Source: an uncultured Porphyromonadaceae bacterium
GTDB lineage: Bacteria; Bacteroidota; Bacteroidia; Bacteroidales; Muribaculaceae
Reading direction: 5' to 3'
Assembly (NCBI GenBank): GCA_947174735.1
Contig: CAMWKC010000037.1
Coordinates: 1 to 12,346, forward strand
Length of the DNA stretch: 12,346 bases
Of the stretch, positions 1 through 5,578 are shown piece after piece. Each line of letters begins with the position of its first letter. Within the stretch, counting starts at the first letter, position 1. The notes under the pieces were generated by a model. The model had not been told where the DNA came from. It did no database searches and saw only the letters and a program-made list of their open reading frames with translations. The translations under genes were made by a program, and so were the position numbers.

Positions 1-55
1 CGGCATACGAGATGCTCAGGAGTCTCGTGGGCTCGGATATGTTTATAAGAGACAG
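1..55. other. Untrimmed Illumina Nextera P7/i7 adapter (artefact)
   Basis: This is sequencing-library DNA, not genome. Bases 1-13 (CGGCATACGAGAT) are the 3' part of the Illumina P7 primer. Bases 14-21 (GCTCAGGA) occupy the i7 index slot; from memory this is the in-primer form of Nextera index N704. Bases 22-36 (GTCTCGTGGGCTCGG) are the Nextera read-2 overhang. Bases 37-55 match the 19-base Tn5 mosaic end AGATGTGTATAAGAGACAG except at 38 (T for G) and 43 (T for G). The two mismatches suggest sequencing error in read-through bases that were then assembled. Genuine sequence begins at base 56, and the contig is cut there. Confidence 0.97.
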
Positions 56-75
56 GTATATACGAAACTTTTCAT
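56..75 (-). CDS. Possible 5' start of next efflux gene (partial)
   Basis: On the minus strand an ATG at 75-73 opens a frame reading M-K-S-F-V-Y before the adapter begins at base 55. It lies 70 bases downstream of the TolC-family stop codon and on the same strand. In Bacteroidales efflux operons the TolC-type gene is often followed by an HlyD/AcrA-type adaptor and an RND pump, so this could be the adaptor's signal-peptide start. Only six codons are visible, which is far too few to identify a family. The assignment rests on position and gene order alone and could be chance. Confidence 0.25.
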
Positions 76-145
76 GATCGTTGGTATGGGAATTTATTTA
101 ATGTGTGGAATTACTAAGTATTCTGCTATGTTTATGATAATAATA

Positions 146-1489
146 TTATTGCTCTTTACCTAAAAGCAGGTCAAGTTCTGCTGTTGACACCAGATATGTG
201 TGGATTGCCTGATAGTACACTAACTGGGCAGTGGTGTTGGCAAGTTCGCTGTCTCGCAGGTCAAGGTATGTGGCCGCACCTATCTCGAAGCTCTTCTGCA
301 TTATGTCGTGTGCTTTGGCAGCCTGTCGCACTCCTTCGGCCGATGTGTCTATCTGACGTGCCTGACGGTCGATATTATCAAGTGCGAGTTCTACCTGCAT
401 ATCAAGAGTATTGATAAGATTTTCACGTTGCAAAGCTAACTGTTTGGTCTGTACCTGTGCCTGACGCAGGGCATAGTAGCGAGAACCGCCGGAAAAGATA
501 GGTATCTGCAAGGCTAACGCAACGTTACTATAGGGATTGAACTGAAGGTTACGCAAAGCATTGCCGTTGCTTAGCGACATCCAGTTGAGGTTATAACTTA
601 CACCAAGTGTAGGTACCCAGGCGAGTTTGCGCAGGGCTACAGTCTGGGCGGCCATACGTGCCTGAAGGTCGAGTGAACGCAACGAAGAGTTGTCAGCCAG
701 TGAACGGTCTACCGCCGATGTCTTAACCATCATATCGGCACGCATGTCTTCGAGAGTCACGGTTGGCTCTATATCCACACGGTTGTCAATGCCCATCAGT
801 ACAAGAAGCTGCAGCTTACACTGACGTACGGCGATATCGGCCTGCAGAAGTTCGGGCTCTACGTTCTTTACCTGTACCGAAGAGCGCAGTACATCATATT
901 CGGAAGCTGTACCGGCTTGAAATTTCTTCTCAAACAGCTCAGCGTTAAAGAGCGCTACATCGTAATTCTGTTTGATTACCTGTCGGGAGGCGAGAGCGAG
1001 CATAAGTCCGTAGTAAGCCTGGCGTACCTGATTGACAAGGTTTAGGCGTGATGTACGTGCAGACTCAAGACTGGCCAGAATTTGAGTATCTGATATTTTT
1101 ATAGACTTCCATAACTGGGCTGAGACAAGTGGCATTGATGCCGAAAATCCGAAATTCCAGGAGTTGTCCGAACCCATTTTGATTGACTGGCTTTGGCCTC
1201 CCATGTTCATACGGATAGTCTGCAATTCGATAGAACGCTGGTAGGCGCCTGAAAAGTCAATAGTGGGGAAGAGAGCTGCAAGAGTCTCACGCTTGGAGTA
1301 ATCAGTGCGGGTGACCTCCATATCGGCAATACGCACCGTAGGGTTGTCCTGTAGTGCGATGTCGAGACAGTCGCGTAGCGACAGACGCAGTGTACGGCCT
1401 TCGGCAGTTGCTGAGTCGTCTGCAGCTCTCATTGGAACGCAGAGGCCTGTGAACATAATCACGACCGTCAGTAAATGCTTGAATGACAT
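146..1489 (-). CDS. TolC-family outer membrane efflux protein
   Basis: This is an outer membrane factor of the TolC/OprM (OEP) family: a trimeric barrel plus periplasmic alpha-helical tunnel that completes tripartite drug-efflux or type I secretion systems. The product has 447 residues, normal for the family. Residues 1-22 form a signal peptide (MSFKHLLTVVIMFTGLCVPMRA), so the mature protein starts near A23. The body shows the expected two-fold repeat: each half begins with a 'LRDCLDIALQDNPTV'- or 'DRSLADNSSLRSLDLQAR'-like helix, followed by long heptad-rich helices and short beta strands such as FPTIDFSGAY and VPTLGVSYNLNWM. There is no lipobox cysteine, so it is not lipidated like OprM. It follows a TetR gene on the same strand with a 94-bp gap containing a perfect palindrome, which suggests TetR control. 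The cognate adaptor and pump are not visible; they would lie beyond the adapter-cut end. The family call is firm; the substrate is unknown. Confidence 0.93.
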   Translation of the reverse strand: MSFKHLLTVVIMFTGLCVPMRAADDSATAEGRTLRLSLRDCLDIALQDNPTVRIADMEVTRTDYSKRETLAALFPTIDFSGAYQRSIELQTIRMNMGGQSQSIKMGSDNSWNFGFSASMPLVSAQLWKSIKISDTQILASLESARTSRLNLVNQVRQAYYGLMLALASRQVIKQNYDVALFNAELFEKKFQAGTASEYDVLRSSVQVKNVEPELLQADIAVRQCKLQLLVLMGIDNRVDIEPTVTLEDMRADMMVKTSAVDRSLADNSSLRSLDLQARMAAQTVALRKLAWVPTLGVSYNLNWMSLSNGNALRNLQFNPYSNVALALQIPIFSGGSRYYALRQAQVQTKQLALQRENLINTLDMQVELALDNIDRQARQIDTSAEGVRQAAKAHDIMQKSFEIGAATYLDLRDSELANTTAQLVYYQAIHTYLVSTAELDLLLGKEQ

Positions 1490-1551
1490 TGTAGTTTGGT
1501 TGAAAATAAATAGTTCTGATAATTTGTTTGTTATTTCGTTTCATTAAATAG

Positions 1552-1578
1552 TTTTTCTACTGAGCCTCAGTAGAAAAA
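1552..1578. promoter_or_regulatory. 27-bp palindrome, candidate TetR operator
   Basis: Arms TTTTTCTACTGAG (1552-1564) and CTCAGTAGAAAAA (1566-1578) are perfect reverse complements around one central base (1565). The site starts six bases after the TetR stop codon and about 63 bases upstream of the tolC-like start. In either orientation the T run comes first and the A run last, opposite to an intrinsic terminator, and a one-base centre is typical of a dimer-binding operator. TetR-family repressors bind such palindromes, so I infer an operator controlling the efflux gene. I could not find a convincing TAnnTTTG box between it and the gene, so the promoter it would control is not located. Confidence 0.55.
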
Positions 1579-1583
1579 TTATT

Positions 1584-2207
1584 TCAGAGGTCAGGTATAA
1601 GGCGATCGAGTTTAGCCATGCCTTCAGGAGTCGCTATACTACGCAGTAGACCTATCGCCATAGTATCGTAAGCTTCGAGCAGAGTTATATCAGGAGGAAA
1701 GACTTCTTCCATACGTTTGAGACTTTCCATCTGTACTTTCATCAGACGGCTCAGCACACGATAATTTACTCCGGGGCGGAACATACCCTGTTCTACACCT
1801 TTATTAAATACAGCCAACATATCTTCTTCATGCTCTTTGTGGAGATGATCATACGTGGCACGTACTTTATGGTAGATATTATCCATATCGCGGAAGAACC
1901 GTGGACTCATACGCGTCATAAGATCACGTTGCTTACGGAAGATTCGTGTCAGTGCTACCAGCACATCGGGAGAAGTAGCAAAGATGTGACGATATAGTTC
2001 ATGGTTCTTATGCATATCATGCCCTACAACATCGATTATCATGCCTTCCTTACTGCCGAAAATCTCATACAGAGTGCGTTTGCTCATCTGCAGTCTGGCT
2101 GCTACATAGTCCATTGTGGCAGCTTTCGGACCCTGGGTACATATTATGTCCATTATGGCTTCTGCAAGGGCAGCGTATGTCTCGGGAGCGAGTGAGTCTT
2201 TTTGCAT
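1584..2207 (-). CDS. TetR/AcrR-family transcriptional regulator
   Basis: This is a 207-residue regulator of the TetR/AcrR family, usual length about 190-220. The N-terminal DNA-binding domain spans roughly residues 8-56. The helix-turn-helix lies in TMDYVAARLQMSKRTLYEIF (31-50), with the typical recognition helix SKRTLYEIF and the following 'GSKEGMI' that leads into helix 4. The remaining residues (about 60-207) form the variable all-helical ligand-binding and dimerisation domain, so the inducer cannot be read from sequence. The gene directly precedes the TolC-type efflux gene on the same strand, and a perfect palindrome lies between them, so local control of efflux is the likely role. A TAATTTTG box lies about 26 bases upstream of the ATG. 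A second set of inverted motifs brackets that box (2221-2258), suggesting autoregulation or structured control. Family certain; target inferred. Confidence 0.93.
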   Translation of the reverse strand: MQKDSLAPETYAALAEAIMDIICTQGPKAATMDYVAARLQMSKRTLYEIFGSKEGMIIDVVGHDMHKNHELYRHIFATSPDVLVALTRIFRKQRDLMTRMSPRFFRDMDNIYHKVRATYDHLHKEHEEDMLAVFNKGVEQGMFRPGVNYRVLSRLMKVQMESLKRMEEVFPPDITLLEAYDTMAIGLLRSIATPEGMAKLDRLIPDL

Positions 2208-2232
2208 TGGTGAGGGGGTAAGTTTTCGGGGG

Positions 2233-2240
2233 CAAAATTA
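2233..2240 (-). promoter_or_regulatory. Bacteroidales -7 promoter box for the TetR gene
   Basis: Read on the minus strand, these bases are TAATTTTG, a full match to the Bacteroidales -7 consensus TAnnTTTG. The box is 25 bases upstream of the TetR ATG, giving a short leader. No clear TTTG -33 element is present at the usual spacing, because that region is the terminator hairpin of the upstream gene. AGTTTTCGG (2221-2229) and its reverse complement (2250-2258) flank the box symmetrically. Confidence 0.55.
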
Positions 2241-2284
2241 TACAAAAAACCGAAAACTAAAAAATAGTTTTCGGTTTTTTGTAT
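2240..2284 (-). terminator. Strong intrinsic terminator after threonine dehydrogenase gene
   Basis: A perfect 20-bp stem pairs 2240-2259 with 2265-2284 around a five-base loop. The core CCGAAAACTA is preceded by an A6 run and the complementary arm is followed by a T6 run, and the symmetry holds on both strands. It lies 36 bases past the stop codon of the minus-strand dehydrogenase, so it should end that transcript. It could also stop any antisense transcription from the other side. The distal arm overlaps the TetR -7 box by one base. Confidence 0.85.
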
Positions 2285-2320
2285 TCTGTCGGTCAGTTGC
2301 CGATGATATATGGAGATATT

Positions 2321-3295
2321 TTAAGCCATTGCAGGTTCGGCGATACCGAATTTTTTACGCAGATTGACAAGCATGTCACGTGTCATGGCGTCCAGGTCAT
2401 ACTCCGGTTTCCAATCCCATTCGGCACGTGCGCATGAATCGTCAAGACTGTCGGGCCATGAGTCGGCTATAGCCTGACGCAACGGGTCAAGTTCGTAGGT
2501 CATCTTGAAGTCAGGCACATACTCTTTTATCTTGTTGTAGATAATCTCCGGATCAAAACTCATCGAAGCAATGTTGAACGAGTTGCGGTGTACAAGACGT
2601 GATGGATCAGCTTCCATTATTTCTATAGCAGCGCGCAGAGCATCCGGCATATACATCATATCCATAAATGTGCCGGGTTTCAGCGGACATTTGAAGTCCT
2701 GTCCCTTGACGGCAGAATAATAGATGTCTACGGCATAGTCGGTTGTACCGCCGCCCGGAGGTGCTACGTATGATATAAGACCGGGGAAACGTACTGAACG
2801 AGTGTCAACACCGAAACGACGTGCATAATAGTCGCTGAGCATCTCACCTGTGACCTTTGTCACACCGTATATAGTGTCGGGACGCTGTATAGTATCCTGA
2901 GGTGTCTTTACATGAGGTGTTGATTTACCGAACGAGCCGATAGAGCTGGGTGTGAAAACGGCACAGCCTTTCTCGCGGGCTACTTCGAGTGTATTGTAGA
3001 GACCTCCTACACCTATCTTCCATGCTAACTGCGGACGGGCTTCGGCCACGGCACTCAGCAGAGCGGCGAGGTTGTAGATGGTGTCTACATCATACTTGGC
3101 CACAGCGTCGGCTATCTGCTGCGGGTTGGTTATATCTACGATTTCCGACGGACCGCTTTCAAGCAGTTCGCCTTTAGGTTCTGCTCCGGGTATGTAGCCG
3201 GCTACGACATTGCCCCCGGGATACTCACGGCGCAGACGCATGGTGAGTTCGGATCCGATCTGTCCGGTGGCGCCTATAATTAGAATATTTTTCAT
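2321..3295 (-). CDS. SDR-type L-threonine 3-dehydrogenase (NAD-dependent)
   Basis: This protein oxidises L-threonine to 2-amino-3-ketobutyrate with NAD+, the first step of threonine breakdown to glycine and acetyl-CoA in the cytoplasm. The 324-residue product belongs to the extended short-chain dehydrogenase/epimerase group, like the enzymes of Flavobacterium frigidimaris and trypanosomes, not the zinc MDR type of E. coli. It has the Rossmann motif GATGQIG (8-14), a D54 acidic region, NLAALLSA (75-82), a serine at 117/118, and the catalytic Y143xxxK147 (YGVTK). The segment PPGGGTTDYAVDIYYSAV (179-196) is characteristic of this threonine dehydrogenase subgroup and separates it from UDP-sugar epimerases. 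The key support is context: kbl, the next enzyme, is divergent across a 217-bp gap. A TAAATTTG promoter box lies upstream and a strong terminator downstream. Automated pipelines may label it simply NAD-dependent epimerase/dehydratase. Confidence 0.92.
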   Translation of the reverse strand: MKNILIIGATGQIGSELTMRLRREYPGGNVVAGYIPGAEPKGELLESGPSEIVDITNPQQIADAVAKYDVDTIYNLAALLSAVAEARPQLAWKIGVGGLYNTLEVAREKGCAVFTPSSIGSFGKSTPHVKTPQDTIQRPDTIYGVTKVTGEMLSDYYARRFGVDTRSVRFPGLISYVAPPGGGTTDYAVDIYYSAVKGQDFKCPLKPGTFMDMMYMPDALRAAIEIMEADPSRLVHRNSFNIASMSFDPEIIYNKIKEYVPDFKMTYELDPLRQAIADSWPDSLDDSCARAEWDWKPEYDLDAMTRDMLVNLRKKFGIAEPAMA

Positions 3296-3336
3296 GATAG
3301 AGTCAGGTTTTGACTATGGGTATACTTATTTTTTTG

Positions 3337-3344
3337 CAAATTTA
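3337..3344 (-). promoter_or_regulatory. Bacteroidales -7 box for threonine dehydrogenase gene
   Basis: The minus strand reads TAAATTTG here, an exact TAnnTTTG match, 41 bases upstream of the ATG at 3295. The -33 element is weak (a TTTC about 13 bases upstream of the box). Between box and start codon lies a small inverted repeat, AGTCA-N5-TGACT (3301-3315), which could be a leader hairpin or a protein site; its role is unknown. Confidence 0.55.
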
Positions 3345-3408
3345 ATGCTTCACTCTGAAATACCATATAAGGTTGGTGTTTTTTTGTAGCAATTTTTTTT
3401 CACTTCCC

Positions 3409-3442
3409 TTTGCTGAGGTATGATAGAAAAACATTAACTTTG
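3409..3442 (+). promoter_or_regulatory. Bacteroidales promoter for kbl
   Basis: The -7 box TAACTTTG (3435-3442) is an exact TAnnTTTG match, and a TTTG -33 element lies at 3409-3412 with 22 bases between them, slightly more than usual. Transcription would begin near 3449, giving a leader of about 63 bases before the ATG at 3513. The leader contains a short hairpin, CATAC (3473-3477) with GTATG (3486-3490). This is the best-formed promoter in the window. It faces the dehydrogenase promoter about 90 bases away. Confidence 0.65.
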
Positions 3443-3512
3443 GGCAATAAAACATCTGACGGCCGTAAGAGGCATACTTTGTGCCGTATGGTCCGCCTAT
3501 AAATCTAATATT

Positions 3513-4721
3513 ATGTATACGAAATTCAAAGAACATCTCACTAAAGAGCTTCAGGACATCAAGGATGCCGGTCTGTATAAGAACGAGCGCGTTATAACTA
3601 CCCCTCAGAAAGCCGACATTAACGTTGAGAATACCGAAGGCGAAGTACTCAACTTCTGCGCCAATAACTATCTCGGCCTTGCCGACAACAAGCGTCTTAT
3701 CGAAGCAGCTAAGAAAGCTATGGACGAGCGTGGTTACGGTATGTCGTCTGTACGTTTCATCTGCGGCACACAAGATATGCACAAAGAGCTTGAGAAGGCT
3801 ATCAGTGACTACTTCAAGACTGAGGATACCATACTTTATGCTGCCTGCTTCGATGCCAACGGCGGTCTGTTCGAGCCTCTGTTTACCGAACAGGATGCTA
3901 TCATCTCCGACTCACTTAACCATGCTTCTATCATAGACGGTGTACGTCTGTGCAAGGCTAAACGCTATCGCTATGCTAATGCTGACATGGCTGATTTGGA
4001 GCGTTGTCTCAAGGAGGCTGACGAAGCCGGTTGCCGTTATAAGATTATAGCTACTGACGGTGTGTTCTCTATGGACGGTAATGTGGCACCTATGGACAAG
4101 ATATGCGAATTAGCTGAAAAATATGGTGCTCTCGTCATGGTTGATGAAAGCCATTCAGCCGGTGTCGTAGGTCCTACAGGTCATGGTGTAGCCGAGCAGT
4201 TCGACTGCTACGGTAAGATAGACATCTTCACCGGTACACTCGGCAAAGCTTTCGGTGGTGCTATGGGTGGCTTTACCACAGGTCCGAAAGAGGTAATCGA
4301 TATGCTGCGTCAGCGTTCACGTCCTTATCTGTTCTCTAACTCGGTTGCTCCGTCCATAGTAGGTGCCTCAATCGAGATGTTCAAGATGCTCGGTGAAAGC
4401 GACGAACTGCACGGCAAACTCATGGAGAATGTCAACTACTTCCGTGATAAGATGATTGAGGCTGGCTTTGACATCAAGCCCACACAGAGCGCTATTTGCG
4501 CCGTGATGCTCTACGACGCTAAACTGTCGCAGGAATTTGCTGCCGAGATGCAGAAAGAAGGCATCTATGTTACCGGTTTCTACTATCCCGTAGTGCCGAA
4601 AGGACAGGCCCGTATCCGCGTGCAGCTGTCAGCCGGTCATAACCGCGAACAGCTCGACCGCGCTATCGCCGCCTTCATCAAAGTCGGCAAAAAGCTCGGT
4701 GTGCTCAAAGATAAAGACTGA
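3513..4721 (+). CDS. kbl: Glycine C-acetyltransferase (2-amino-3-ketobutyrate CoA ligase)
   Basis: This PLP enzyme cleaves 2-amino-3-ketobutyrate with CoA to give glycine and acetyl-CoA, the second step of threonine catabolism. The 402-residue product is collinear with E. coli Kbl (about 398 residues) from the first residues on. It contains NFCANNYLGLA (47-57), SSVRFICGTQ (78-87), CFDANGGLFEPL (112-123) and SLNHASIIDGVRLCKAKRYRYAN (134-156). The PLP-stacking H137, D211 and H214 (VDESH) and the Schiff-base lysine K245 in GTLGKAFGG are also present. RQRSRPYLFSNS and the C-terminal EGIYVTGFYYPVVPKGQARIR are near-identical to the E. coli enzyme, which separates it from other alpha-oxoamine synthases such as serine palmitoyltransferase or AONS. 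It is divergent from the threonine dehydrogenase gene, completing the pathway. No Shine-Dalgarno is visible, as usual in Bacteroidota. No conventional terminator follows; instead an AT-rich repeat region begins. Confidence 0.97.
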   Translation: MYTKFKEHLTKELQDIKDAGLYKNERVITTPQKADINVENTEGEVLNFCANNYLGLADNKRLIEAAKKAMDERGYGMSSVRFICGTQDMHKELEKAISDYFKTEDTILYAACFDANGGLFEPLFTEQDAIISDSLNHASIIDGVRLCKAKRYRYANADMADLERCLKEADEAGCRYKIIATDGVFSMDGNVAPMDKICELAEKYGALVMVDESHSAGVVGPTGHGVAEQFDCYGKIDIFTGTLGKAFGGAMGGFTTGPKEVIDMLRQRSRPYLFSNSVAPSIVGASIEMFKMLGESDELHGKLMENVNYFRDKMIEAGFDIKPTQSAICAVMLYDAKLSQEFAAEMQKEGIYVTGFYYPVVPKGQARIRVQLSAGHNREQLDRAIAAFIKVGKKLGVLKDKD

Positions 4722-4785
4722 GTGTAGAGACTGAGAGCTGTCTATGAACAGCATGTAGGCAGTGTAAAAGCAGTGTTTTACAGCG

Positions 4786-4844
4786 TATAAAATAAGTTTT
4801 ATAAGATTTAAAAGTCTTATAAATCTTATAAAACTTATTTTATA
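4786..4844. repeat. 24-bp perfect AT-rich inverted repeat (hairpin)
   Basis: Bases 4786-4809 are the exact reverse complement of 4821-4844, with an 11-base loop (4810-4820). The arms are almost all A/T. The element lies 65 bases after kbl and 93 bases before the four-helix-bundle gene. It may help end the kbl transcript, but it lacks a GC-rich core and a T run. A smaller hairpin, GTAAAA (4764-4769) with TTTTAC (4776-4781), precedes it. Confidence 0.75.
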
Positions 4845-4899
4845 CATCTTATACATCTTATAAATTTTATAAGACTTATAAGATTTATAAGACTTATAA
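4812..4899. repeat. Overlapping TTATAAG-type direct and inverted repeats
   Basis: This AT-rich tract is built from variants of TTATAAG/CTTATAA. Bases 4812-4831 are the exact reverse complement of 4876-4895, an alternative fold that competes with the hairpin at 4786-4844. CATCTTATA is repeated in tandem (4845-4853, 4854-4862), and ATAAGACTTATAA-like copies recur with an 18-base period (starts 4869 and 4887). The word TTATAAATCTTATA occurs at 4817-4830, inverted at 4877-4890, and again beyond the next gene at 5552-5565. No protein-coding signal is seen in it. Confidence 0.75.
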
Positions 4900-4936
4900 A
4901 TTAAATAGTGAAATTAATACTAAAGATAACCACAAC

Positions 4937-5479
4937 ATGAGTGAATTTCTTAAGATTGCAGGCGATTACACCGATTGGAATGTATATAAGAAGTCTGTTA
5001 TAATCTGTGATGTGACAGAATTATTTATAAACAGGGCTTTACATGGCACACGTACCATTGACCAAATGCGTCAAGCAGCCCGTTCTTGTAAACAGAATAT
5101 AGTAGAAGGGATAAGCGATGCTACTGTTTCAGCTGAGATGTGTATTAAATTGTTGGGAATAGCACGTGGTTCTATAAGAGAACTGCGTGAGGACTATAAC
5201 GACTATCTACGTCAGCATCAACTGACTATCTGGCATAAGGACGACGAACGCACAAGTGCGGCTCGCGAATATTGTATCAATAATGATGATCCGCTGATAT
5301 TTGCGGATAAGTGTCGTGAACGCAGCAACGAAACTGTAGCCAACATAATGATAACCCAGATTAGTCAGCTTGACGCTATGCTGGCTAAAGTACTCAAAAA
5401 GATTGAAGCCGAATTTATTGAATCCGGCGGCATAAAAGAAGCTATGTCAAAGGCCCGACGCCGCAATCGAGGCTTTTAG
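4937..5479 (+). CDS. Four helix bundle suffix domain-containing protein
   Basis: This 180-residue protein resembles the four-helix-bundle family known from 23S rRNA intervening-sequence proteins (TIGR02436/PF05635-like), in the longer Bacteroidota form with a C-terminal suffix. The signature is DQMRQAARSCKQNIVEGIS (42-60) followed by GIARGSIRELREDYNDYL (74-91), matching the family pattern of an arginine-rich helix, NI-EG, and a GS-x-EL helix. The suffix shows helix MITQISQLDAMLAKVLKKIEAEF (138-160), then SGGIKEAMSKARRR with a basic tail, suggesting nucleic-acid contact. There is no signal peptide or membrane segment, so it is probably cytoplasmic. The biological role is unknown; relatives include the Avd accessory protein of diversity-generating retroelements, but no reverse transcriptase is present here. 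It stands alone, bracketed by AT-rich repeats that share short words on both sides. Family call fairly sure; function unassigned. Confidence 0.85.
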   Translation: MSEFLKIAGDYTDWNVYKKSVIICDVTELFINRALHGTRTIDQMRQAARSCKQNIVEGISDATVSAEMCIKLLGIARGSIRELREDYNDYLRQHQLTIWHKDDERTSAAREYCINNDDPLIFADKCRERSNETVANIMITQISQLDAMLAKVLKKIEAEFIESGGIKEAMSKARRRNRGF

Positions 5480-5512
5480 ACAGCGTATAGGAGAGTAAAA
5501 GCAAATAAGAGA

Positions 5513-5572
5513 AAATAGCTATGAGAAAATAAGAATATAAAGCATATATTTTTATAAATCTTATAGCTATTT
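5513..5572. repeat. Inverted repeat in convergent gap, weak terminator candidate
   Basis: AAATAGCTAT (5513-5522) pairs with ATAGCTATTT (5563-5572) across a 40-base AT-rich loop that can itself fold. It lies between the convergent four-helix-bundle gene (ends 5479) and porin gene (ends 5579), where terminators are expected. The long loop and lack of a GC core make an ordinary intrinsic terminator doubtful. The loop and right arm contain TTATAAATCTTATA (5552-5565), also found upstream of the four-helix gene. Confidence 0.4.
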
Positions 5573-5578
5573 GCTGTT

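Noticed and set aside
3342..3782. Minus-strand open frame of 146 codons overlapping the start of kbl
   Set aside because: It is antisense to well-conserved kbl codons and covers both divergent promoters; the translation shows no family features.
4786..4899. CRISPR array in the repeated AT-rich tract
   Set aside because: Repeats are short, overlapping and palindromic, without unique spacers of constant length, and there are no cas genes.
4937..5479. Diversity-generating retroelement accessory (Avd) gene
   Set aside because: No reverse transcriptase, template/variable repeat pair or variable target gene is seen in the window; the C-terminal suffix also differs from the short Avd form.
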